DNA from: Epinephelus fuscoguttatus
Lineage: Eukaryota; Chordata; Actinopteri; Perciformes; Serranidae
Direction: 5' to 3'
Assembly (NCBI RefSeq): GCF_011397635.1
Contig: NC_064759.1
Location: forward strand, 24,452,428 to 24,516,427
Length of the DNA stretch: 64,000 nt
Shown in pieces: positions 50,700 through 59,829 of the stretch. Within the stretch, counting starts at the first letter, position 1. Every line of letters begins with the position of its first letter. A program made the translations under genes and the position numbers. The notes below the pieces were generated by a model, which had not been told where the DNA came from, made no database searches, and was given only the letters and a program-made list of their open reading frames with translations.

Positions 50700-52577
50700 A
50701 ACAAAAATAAAGATGTTACTTCTGCAGAGATATGGGAGATGACTGTAAGACCAATGATGTATGGTGTGTGAATGTTTACCTTTTGAGCAGTATGGAACTA
50801 GTCACCAAATTAGAATATGTAAGGGATATTCTAACTATTAGAGGCGAAATTCATGACCTCCTGTCCTCAGATAGTACCTATCTAACCTCAAACACAGCTG
50901 TAAAACCTAATATATATTTAGATTGCTTCTCCCCAATTTCTCTTCAAGAATTGACCGCAGTGATTTCTTCATCTAAATCATCAACGTGTCTCTTAGACCC
51001 CATCCCAACTAGGCTACTTAAGGAGGTCTTTCCTTTAGTTAACACTCATATATTAGACATGATCAATCTATCCTTATTAACAGGCTATGTACCACAGTCT
51101 TTTAAGGTAGCTGTAATTAAACCTCTACTAAAAAAACCCACCCTGGATCCAGAGGTGTTAGCCAACTATAGACCAATATCTAATCTTCCCTTTCTGTCAA
51201 AGATCCTTGAGAAAGTAGTTGCAGACCGGCTGTGTGATTTTCTCCATGATAATAATTTATTTGAGGAATATCAGTCAGGATTTAGAGTGCATCATAGCAC
51301 TGAGACAGCACTAGTTAAAATTACAAATGACCTTCTGATTGCTTCAGACAAAGGACTTGTCTCTGTACTTGTTTTATTAGATCTTAGTGCGGCGTTTGAC
51401 ACAATTGACCATCAAATTCTACTGCAGAGACTGGATCACTTAATTGGCCTAAAAGATTCTGCACTGAGCTGGTTTAAATCTTATTTATCTGATCGTTTTC
51501 AGTTTGTTGACGTTCATAATGAATCATCCTTACGTACCAAAGTTTGTTCTGGAGTTCCGCAAGGTTCTGTGCTCGGACCAATCCTATTTACTCTATATAT
51601 GCTCCCTTTAGGTAACATCATTAGAAATCACTCTGTAAATTTCCATTGTTATGCGGATGATACACAGTTGTATTTATCGATGAAGCCAGAAGAAAGTAAT
51701 CAATTAACTAAACTCTATAACTGCCTTAAAGACATAAAAACTTGGATGAGCACCACTTTCCTGATGTTAAATTCAGACAAAACTGAAATTATTGTTCTTG
51801 GCCCCAAACAACTCAGAGACTCTTTATCTGATGACATAGTTTCTCTAGATGGCATTGCTCTGGCCTCTAGCACTACCGTAAGAAACCTCGGAGTAATATT
51901 TGATCAAGATTTGTCTTTTAATTCTCATTTAAAACAAACCTCACGGACTGCATTTTTTCATCTGCGTAATATTGCGAAAATTAGGCCTATCCTGACCCGA
52001 AAAGATGCAGAAAAATTGGTCCACGCTTTTGTTACCTCTAGGCTGGATTACTGTAACTCTCTATTATCAGGTAGCTCTAGGAAGTCCTTAAAAACTCTCC
52101 AGCTAATTCAGAATGCAGCAGCACGTGTACTAACAGGAACTAAGAAACAAGATCATATTTCTCCTGTTTTAGCTTCTCTGCACTGGCTCCCTGTAAAATC
52201 CAGAATTGAATTTAAAATCCTACTGTTAACTTATAAAGCTCTAAATGGTCAGGCTCCGTCATATCTTAGAGAGCTCATAATGCCATATTATCCCACCAGA
52301 ACACTGCGCTCTGAGAACGCAGGGTTACTCGTGGTCCCTAAAGTCTCCAAAAGTAGATCAGGAGCCAGAGCCTTCAGCTATCAGGCTCCTCTCCTGTGGA
52401 ATCATCTTCCTGTTACGGTCCGGGAGGCAGACACCGTCTCCACATTTAAAACTAGACTTAAGACTTTCCTCTTTGATAAAGCTTATAGTTAGGGCTGGCT
52501 CAGGCTTGCCCCGTACCAGCCCCTAGTTAGGCTGACTAGGCCTAGTCTGCCAGAGGACCCCCTATAATACACCGGGC

Positions 52578-52633
<56 letters not shown>

Positions 52634-52963
52634 GTATCCTATGACTGCATCTTGCTAACTTGGCCATGCCACTAACTCGGCTTCTTCTCTGGAGCCTTTG
52701 TGCTCCACTGTCTCTCAGATTAACTCATATCGCAGCAGTGCCTGGACAGCGTGATGTGTGTGGTTGTGCTGCTGTCGTGGTCCTGCCAGATGCCTCCTGC
52801 TGCTGCCATCATTAGTCATTAGTCATACTTCTACTGTTATTATACACATATGACTATTGTCAGATATTAACACATACTTTCAATATATTGTACCACAGTA
52901 ACCAGAACTATAACTATAATATTATTACTTTCAATAATGTTGTTGTAAGCTACTGTCATTACC

Positions 52964-53014
<51 letters not shown>

Positions 53015-53292
53015 GTGTCATACAGATTACTGTTAATTTATTATGCTGATCTGTTCTGTATGACATCTATTGCACGTCTGTCCGTCCTGGAAGAGGGATC
53101 CCTCCTCAGTTGCTCTTCCTGAGGTTTCTACCATTTTTTTCCCCATTAAAGGTTTTTTTTGGGGGGAGTTTTTCCTTATCCACTGTGAGGGTTCAAAGGA
53201 CAGAGGGATGCTGTATGCTGTAAAGCCCTGTGAGGCAAATTGTGATTTGTGATATTGGGCTTTATAAATAAAATTGATTGATTGATTGATTG
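50700..53292 (+). mobile_element. L2-type LINE, 5'-truncated, with full 3' UTR
   Basis: Spans the open RT frame and a 3' UTR of about 0.8 kb. The UTR contains two (CT)n tracts (about 52580-52628 and 52972-53011) and ends TTTATAAATAAAATTGATTG followed by a (ATTG)n tail to 53292. The tail type is that of teleost L2/CR1-group LINEs. The endonuclease half is absent, so the copy cannot be autonomous. Confidence 0.92.
50732..52492 (+). CDS. L2-type LINE reverse transcriptase (ORF2 C-terminal part)
   Basis: 586 codons without a stop. RT motifs in order: PLLKKPTLDPEVLANYRPIS (about residue 131), QSGFRVHHSTETAL, the A-box DLSAAFDTID (about 217), the B-box GVPQGSVLGPILF, and the catalytic YADD box in HCYADDTQLY (about 306). 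The post-RT segment SRLDYCNSLLSG and the C-terminal LWNHLPVTVRE follow. All catalytic aspartates are present, so it is a young copy. The N-terminal apurinic endonuclease is missing through 5' truncation. The first 20 or so residues may derive from flanking sequence, and the Met given is only the first in frame. Confidence 0.9.
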   Translation: MGDDCKTNDVWCVNVYLLSSMELVTKLEYVRDILTIRGEIHDLLSSDSTYLTSNTAVKPNIYLDCFSPISLQELTAVISSSKSSTCLLDPIPTRLLKEVFPLVNTHILDMINLSLLTGYVPQSFKVAVIKPLLKKPTLDPEVLANYRPISNLPFLSKILEKVVADRLCDFLHDNNLFEEYQSGFRVHHSTETALVKITNDLLIASDKGLVSVLVLLDLSAAFDTIDHQILLQRLDHLIGLKDSALSWFKSYLSDRFQFVDVHNESSLRTKVCSGVPQGSVLGPILFTLYMLPLGNIIRNHSVNFHCYADDTQLYLSMKPEESNQLTKLYNCLKDIKTWMSTTFLMLNSDKTEIIVLGPKQLRDSLSDDIVSLDGIALASSTTVRNLGVIFDQDLSFNSHLKQTSRTAFFHLRNIAKIRPILTRKDAEKLVHAFVTSRLDYCNSLLSGSSRKSLKTLQLIQNAAARVLTGTKKQDHISPVLASLHWLPVKSRIEFKILLLTYKALNGQAPSYLRELIMPYYPTRTLRSENAGLLVVPKVSKSRSGARAFSYQAPLLWNHLPVTVREADTVSTFKTRLKTFLFDKAYS

Positions 53293-53404
53293 GATAATGT
53301 TTTGTGAGCCGGTGACTGTTGAAAAATAACTCCCGACAGGGGAATGGAACCCCGACGCGCAGGGAGTTATTTTTCAACTGTCACCGGCTCTTTATACATT
53401 ATCC
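53292..53404. repeat. Long hairpin (43-bp arms)
   Basis: Left arm 53292-53334 and right arm 53362-53404 pair at about 37 of 43 positions, with TTGAAAAATAACTCCC against GGGAGTTATTTTTCAA fully matched. The 27-nt loop contains another small palindrome, GGGGAATGGAACCCC. It abuts the LINE tail. Confidence 0.85.
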
Positions 53405-53870
53405 TGCTTTTGGGGGTGGGGGTTTTGAGTTTGAACGATGCCGCGCTTTAGCCAATCACATGTCGTATCTGACAACAGGAGGCTTTTAACAGATGATGTC
53501 CTGATGCTTTGCTGCTGCTGCTGTTAGCTGTCCCTGTCAGCTGTAGCCACTGATGCTTTCTAGACATCGTGATTTCCCAAAACTGAATAAATACCGCACA
53601 TAGCAACACAAAACTGATTTGCTAGCTCAATCATGTTGTAACTAAGATATCCGCTGGAAAAAATATTTTTTCACGGACCGTGTATTGAGTTACTGAGTTA
53701 CTACAGACACCGCTAACGGGGCTAACAGCGAACGGTTAGCCCAGCTAATCTACGATAACCATGTTATTAATTACAAAACGTGCACACAGAAATAGTAATG
53801 TTTGTTCAATCAATGTGTTTGTAGACTTGACAAACACCAGACTAGTCTAAACGGTGATATAGTGATGTAA
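53405..53870. other. Intergenic, no gene seen
   Basis: No exon recognised. The hairpin sequence may continue as an element here, but no far end was found. Confidence 0.35.
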
Positions 53871-53877
53871 AAAATGT

Positions 53878-53878
53878 G

Positions 53879-53963
<85 letters not shown>
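53878..53963 (+). repeat. (TA)n(CA)n(TA)n microsatellite
   Basis: Compound dinucleotide tract. The Tc1 element is inserted at its TA part, and the tract resumes at 55572-55600. Confidence 0.95.
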
Positions 53964-53966
<3 letters not shown>

Positions 53967-55568
53967 TACAGGCCAAAAGTTTGGACACACCTCATTCAAT
54001 GCGTTTTCTTTATTTTCATGACTATTTACATTGTAGATTCTCACTGAAGGCATCAAAACTATGAATGAACACATGTGGAGTTATGTACTTAACAAAAAAG
54101 GTGAAATAACTGAAAACATGTTTTATATTCTAGTTTCTTCAAAATAGCCACCCTTTGCTCTGATTACTGCTTTGCACACTCTTGGCATTCTCTCCATGAG
54201 CTTCAAGAGGTAGTCACCTGAAATGGTTTCCACTTCACAGGTGTAACAGGGTTAATTAGTGGAATTTCTTGCTTTATCAATGGGGTTGGGACCATCAGTT
54301 GTGTTGTGCAGAAGTCAGGTTAATACACAGCCGACAGCCCTATTGGACAACTGTTAAAATATATATTATGGCAAGAACCAATCAGCTAACTAAAGAAAAA
54401 CGAGTGGCCATCATTACTTTAAGAAATGAAGGTCAGTCAGTCCGGAAAATTGCAAAAACTTTAAATGTGTCCCCAAGTGGAGTCGCAAAAACCATCAAGC
54501 GCTACAACGAAACTGGCACACATGAGGACTGACCCAGGAAAGGAAGACCAAAAGTCACCTCTGCTTCTGAGGATAAGTTCATCCGAGTCACCAGCCTCAG
54601 AAATCGCAAGTTAACAGCAGCTCAGATCAGAGACCAGATGAATGCCACACAGAGTTCTAGCAGCAGACCCATCTCTAGAACAACTGTTAAGAGGAGACTG
54701 CGCGAATCAGGCCTTCATGGTCAAATAGCTGCTAGGAAACCACTGCTAAGGAGAGGCAACAAGCAGAAGAGATTTGTTTGGGCCAAGAAACACAAGGAAT
54801 GGACATTAGACCAGTGGAAATCTGTGCTTTGGTCTGATTAGTCCAAATTTGAGATCTTTGGTTCCAACCGCCGTGTCTTTGTGAGACGCAGAAAAGGTGA
54901 ACGGATGGATTCCACATGCCTGGTTCCCACTGTGAAGCATGGAGGAGGAGGTGTGATGGTGTGGGGGTGTTTTGCTGGTGACACTGTTGGGGATTTATTC
55001 AAAATTGAAGGCACACTGAACCAGCATGGCTACCACAGCATCCTGCAGCGACATGCCATCCCATCCGGTTTGCGTTTAGTTGAACGATCATTTATTTTTC
55101 AACAGGACAATGACCCCAAACACACCTCCAGGCTGTGTAAAGGCTATTTGACCAAGAAGGAGAGTGATGGAGTGCTGCGGCAGATGACCTGGCCTCCACA
55201 GTCACCGGACCTGAACCCAATCGAGATGGTTTGGGGTGAGCTGGACCGCAGAGTGAAGGCAAAGGGGCCAACAAGTGCTAAACACCTCTGGGAACTCCTT
55301 CAAGACTGTTGGAAAACCATTTCAGGTGACTACCTCTTGAAGCTCATCGAGAGAATGCCAAGAGTGTGCAAAGCAGTAATCAGAGCAAAGGGTGGCTATT
55401 TTGAAGAAAACATGTTTTCAGTTATTTCACCTTTTTTTGTTAAGTACATAACTCCACATGTGTTCATTCATAGTTTTGATGCCTTCAGTGAGAATCTACA
55501 ATGTAAATAGTCATGAAAATAAAGAAAACGCATTGAATGAGAAGGTGTGTCCAAACTTTTGGCCTGTA

Positions 55569-55571
<3 letters not shown>
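53964..55571 (+). mobile_element. Tc1-type transposon, nearly complete (1608 bp)
   Basis: The left terminus is CAGTACAGGCCAAAAGTTTG and the right terminus is its exact inverse. TIR similarity extends over roughly 200 bp, as in IR/DR-type Tc1 elements. It is flanked by TA on both sides. It carries one transposase frame on the plus strand, broken only by two stop codons. Confidence 0.96.
54368..55510 (+). pseudogene. Tc1 transposase with two premature stops
   Basis: A single frame runs from ATG 54368 to TAA-type end 55510, without indels. The N-terminal paired-like helix-turn-helix reads QSVRKIAKTLNVSPSGV. A GRPKV GRPR-like box follows. The DDE triad is represented by WSD (about 54833), FQQDNDPKHT (about 55100) and SPDLNPIEMVWGEL (about 55205). 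TGA at 54530-54532 and TAG at 54839-54841 interrupt it. The second lies just after the first catalytic Asp. The protein is therefore not made, although the DNA ends look usable by a transposase supplied in trans (inference). Confidence 0.93.
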
Positions 55572-55607
<36 letters not shown>

Positions 55608-55993
55608 AAGAACAAAAATAGTTTGAGGATCGCACACAGATATGTCCGTCAGCAGATAAAAAGTTTTTAATGAAGCTTTTCAAGCATTTTCAAGGACAAG
55701 GCACTTTCGGCCGTCCGGCCTTCATCAGTGTGGGTTACAAGACTAGCAGTGCATGCAGTGATTTAACAGCTGCAGTGGGGTCTGCAGATCAGCTGTGTTC
55801 AATCAACAATCACCTGCAGATCAGGTGAGTCTGCAGATCAGCTGTGTTCAATCAGCAATCAGGTTCCTTAGAAGAAAAAACAATCTTTGAAAAATCTATC
55901 AGAATTTCCTAAAAAAGATTTCATTTTTAATTTTTTCAATTTCTTTTAATGACATGGGTGGAGAGAAACATGGAGGCAAGTTTGTGTTAACTG

Positions 55994-56931
55994 TTACAAA
56001 AAAGGGCACATATTGAAATCCTCATTCATGCCGGATGGAAAAAGAGTTTTTAGTTTGTGGATCCAAGCACATTCGCGTTGTAACAGTCTTTTTTCCTGGT
56101 CGCCACATCTACAGTTCAACGCCACCTTCTCACTGCCGATACATTTGAGATCTTTAACCCTGTGTCCATGTTCACAGAAGTGGCGTGCTACAGGGGATGT
56201 CATGTCGGCCCGTTTAATGCTGCTTCTATGTTCATTCAGCCTGATTTTTAATTTGCGGGCTGTCTGACCAATTTAGTATTTCCTACATGGGCAAAACAGT
56301 AAGTAAATGACATGAGATGTGTTACAGGTAATGACAGATCTAATGTTATACTCCTTTCCAGTATGCAGATCGTGGAATTTGTCCGTTTTTACCATACTGT
56401 CGCACCAAGTGCAAGATCTACAAAAAAATGATGTAGGTCTAGCAGGACACGAATCAGCCTTCACTAAACTAGTGGCTCTTTTGTAGGTGAATAGAGGTGG
56501 GTATTGAAACGTATTATTTAGATGATGAAATGTGCCAGTGTTTCAAGACAGTAGATTTGATCACAGAGCTGAAAGGGTTGTATGTAAGGATGTAATTTGT
56601 AGAATGTACTTTGTTTTGCTTGTTTGTCTTGGTAAATAGCATTTTCCTTTCAGTTTTGTTTACAGTCTCTAACGCTGAGTGAAGGCATGATTCGGGATAG
56701 CCTTTCTGTCTGAACCTATGGAGCATGTTTTCACTCTGACAGAGTGTTACAGATGCGTTTCAGTCTGTACAACTGACTGACAGGTAGGCTCTTTTTTAGA
56801 GGCAATGAATGGTAACTTTGAAAGTTTAGTAAATTATTCTTGCCAGTAGGTTGGTCTGTATCGGTGATTGTTGATTGAACACAGCTGATCTGCAGACTCA
56901 CCTGATCTGCAGGTGATTGTTGATTGAACAC
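55994..56931 (-). pseudogene. Penelope-like protein C-terminus with GIY-YIG endonuclease, broken
   Basis: Minus-strand pieces in order: LPVSQLYRLKRICNTLSE then stop (about 56731-56800), HRFRQKGYPESCLHSALE (56514-56726), FFCRSCTWC and YNIRSVITCNTSHVIYLLFC (56273-56464), then GHRVKDLKCIGSEK and WIHKLKTLFPSGMNEDFN (55994-56203). SHVIYLLFCPC is the GIY half of the nuclease. The YIG half reads as a stop codon followed by IGQTARKLKIRLNEH, so a nonsense change hits the active-site tyrosine region. A second stop lies upstream. The reverse transcriptase core is missing. Confidence 0.8.
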
Positions 56932-56996
56932 AGCTGATCTGCAGACTCCACTGCAGCTGTTAAATCAGTGCATGCACTGCTAGTCTTGTAACTCAT

Positions 56997-58757
56997 GCCC
57001 TGTTTACACGTGGCCAGCTATTTTCATAAATGGACATTTCACTGTCTCTGTTTTCAAAAATAACATCGTGCATATCTGTCCGTTTTCCAAAAAAATCTTC
57101 GTTTACACTAACCCATGTATATATGCTGTCAAGAGCATGCCAAACCTGTAGGTGGCAGTGTAAGGAGAAGCTCAAGCCCACGTTAGCAATCAGAATCCAT
57201 AAAATAGCAACAACAACAAGCAAAAGTTTTTCCAAAAATTCCAAAAGTTGACCTTCTCTCATGTTGACCTACTGATAAAGATTTTAAGCCCTCTCTGCAC
57301 AGAGCTACATTTATTTATAGTAAACTCATTTTATAGTGAGCAGCATACATATGTCCCCTACAAATTCCAACCGTGTTTACAAAGTTTGAATGAACGAGAC
57401 GGATGCAATCAGAAAGGAAATGGAGGCTGCGCATTGATCCTTTTGCCCCTGTCTGCAGGCACGCATGATGGGGTCAAATGGATCATGTGCATAATTAACC
57501 ACAAAACAAGCAAATACTTCATCTTAATGACATATAACACTCATCATGCTTCAGCCGAATCCTCTAAGCAAATGACCATGTTGAACTGAAATTAGAATGA
57601 ATTTGCTCCAATGCGTTAACCAATCTTTGTGCATAATCAGGCTGATATGCCCTGCAAACACAATGGGACTATTTTCTAAAAGCACAGAGCAAAGAAATGT
57701 CTTTTTTTTCTCCCCCGGTCTGCTGTCAGCAGGAGCGGGGATTTCAGCACCACGGACAGCGCTCGTACAAAGACCTGACAAGCGTCTCCTTTAAATGTGT
57801 TTGCTGCTAGAGAAATTATACATAAGAAATGAAGACAGTGACATATTTTCAATAAAAAACAATGAGTCGAACATTCATTTCAAGCTTTTGTAGTACAACG
57901 AATTTCAGAATTGTGCGAGTGTGGCCGGAGAGTGGGCAGCAGTGTTTGATGCAGGAAACTCGATATGGACTTGAAAATCAATTTCGGAGTGGGGGTTTTG
58001 GGAATGGAGGGCTGTCCACTGTTGGAACATTGTGTGCGCACAGCCCTTCACCACCTGGATCCTAAAATAAACACCTGTTTTATTACATAATCAAGCGGCA
58101 TTCATTAAGATCCGATATTTCTGTCATTCCAATAACAAGAATTGTGGTTTAATACTCTTAATTATAACAGCCAACTTATTGAAAAATGTCTGGTTTAAAT
58201 CGGCTCGGGCCCATAATTACAGAACCCACATCCACTCGTTTCCCCTGAGCCGCCTCAAGAACTGCCTGCTCTCGCCCTGCAGCTACGCGGAGTCCCTCCT
58301 GATCAAAACGCCGCTCCACCTCTGAGTGCAGCAGGTCCAGGGCCTCTGTATGTAGTCAGGCAGGCTGCATATCACATCAAAAGCACAGATCTATGCATTA
58401 ATGATATGAAAGAGATAAATGTAAGTCAGACAAACTGAGTGTAAATTCAGATTCTTTATTTTTTTTAAAGCGTAATACAATGGGTATGAAGGCTGATGGG
58501 GTGCGGCGGGGCAGATGGGAGGGGGTGCGGCCACACCACCCGCAACCCTAGTTCCGACGTCTATGCTGCCTATAACTCCGTTTATCTCAGTTTACATGCA
58601 AACGTGCAACCGGAGTTTTTCAAAATCTCCACTCTGGCCGGAGTTTTTAGAAAGACTCATTTTCAGAGGAGAAATCTCCATTTGCGTGTAAACAAAGGGC
58701 ACAAACGAAGGAAGATGTCTCCGTTTATCAAAATCACTGTGTACGTGTAAACGGAGT
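56997..58757. mobile_element. TIR element, long copy (about 1.76 kb), nested in the Penelope-like element
   Basis: The left end has CCTGTTTACACGTGGCCAGC and the right end is the inverse of CGTTTACACGTACACAGTGA. Internal blocks match the 459-bp copy at 43.7 kb: CATGCCAAACCTGTAGGTGG near the left and TCTGGCCGGAGTTTTTAGAA near the right. About 1.3 kb of extra internal sequence lies between these blocks. Confidence 0.7.
58176..58352 (-). other. Coding-like open stretch inside the TIR element, unrecognised
   Basis: A minus-strand frame without an initiating Met reads LDLLHSEVERRFDQEGLRVA then GREQAVLEAAQGKRVDVG and ends at a TAA (58176-58178). It is GC-richer than its surroundings and strongly helix-forming. 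It could be an exon of the transposon's own protein or a captured host exon. I do not recognise it. Confidence 0.35.
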
Positions 58758-58965
58758 GTCACACTGATGAAGGCCAGACAGCCGAAAGCGCTTTGTCCTT
58801 GAAAATGCTTGAAAGGCTTCATTAAAAACTTTTTATCTGCTGACGGACATATCTGTGTGCGATCCTCAAACAATTTTTGTTCTTTCTGGATATTTATTTG
58901 GACTACGCACCAGGAGGGTCAGAGCGCAGTGGTAACTTTGAACAATATATATATATATATATTCC

Positions 58966-59066
58966 CTGGCGGTGGTGCCCCCTGGGAATCGCCTTGTTGT
59001 TTACAAATACAATCTATGTATATAGTATTTGTAAACAACAAGGCGATTCCCTGGGGGCACCGCCAG
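58966..59066. repeat. Near-perfect hairpin, about 42-45 bp arms
   Basis: Left arm 58966-59010 and right arm 59025-59066 are inverted copies, with 27 consecutive paired bases next to a 14-nt loop. One small indel and one mismatch lie near the outer ends. An (AT)n tract precedes it. Possibly a short MITE. Confidence 0.9.
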
Positions 59067-59069
59067 AAG

Positions 59070-59825
59070 TGAAGGGGTTGAGCGATCTGCGAGGCTCCTG
59101 CACTTCTGTTTGTCGAAAAACTACGGGCAGTGCCTCCAGAGGTAAAAGAAGAAAAAAAAATCCTTTTTTACCGATGGATTTCCAGATTGCTAGCACCAAG
59201 ACTGGCAGCTGTCGGGGGGCTGCGGAAGAAGTCAAACAACGTTCATCTGCACACAACGCGTTGACACACAGCTGGTTGAATATGAGCAAAGTTTCCCTGC
59301 TTCCCTTTACCATTCAGTAGGTACGTTTCCGTTTCCACTCAGATCCTATTTGGCCTGTGTGGACTAACATGAACTGATTTTGATACTCCTTAGGCTAATG
59401 CTGCTGGCAACGGAGCAGCAGAGCAGCGGTGATACCTCAAGAAATAAACACCGCAGAATTTTGTTGATTGACCAATCAGAATCAAGTATTTAAGAGTGCC
59501 ATGTTCTAACTAAAGATTAAAGTCCTTAAAATACCTCATGACTTTAATCACAATGTCCTGCTGTCATTTCAGCTGTTTACTGCTCTTTGAAAATATAATC
59601 CCCCACAAGCCGAACTCTTTTGCCCTTACAGATTCCAGGCATATTAGTTAGAAAATGTATAATTGTAGTATCTCATGCACCCATTTTCATAAAAATCACA
59701 AGGCTTTCACACACTGTGTGACCAGTAAATAAATAAATAAATAAATAAATACATTAATCACACTTTCAATAGAGTGAAGGAAATGAAAATCACAATAGCA
59801 CTACAAACTGGATCTGATCTTCTCC
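59070..59825. other. Intergenic or tail-intron sequence
   Basis: An (AAAT)n tract at about 59726-59752. No exon recognised, although a cytoplasmic-tail exon of the next gene would be expected somewhere to the left. Confidence 0.35.
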
Positions 59826-59829
59826 TTAC

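Larger units (their letters stand above)
55605..58885 (-). mobile_element. Penelope-like retroelement with inverted terminal repeats, split by a TIR transposon
   Basis: Outer inverted arms: about 55611-55728 and 58767-58884 (shared word TTTGAGGATCGCACACAGAT and its inverse). Inner inverted arms: about 55736-55865 and 56862-56992 (GCAGATCAGCTGTGTTCAAT and its inverse). The body between carries, on the minus strand, the end of a Penelope-type protein. The right-hand arm pair is broken between 56992 and 58767 by the insertion described separately. Inverted terminal repeats are known for this class. Confidence 0.75.
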
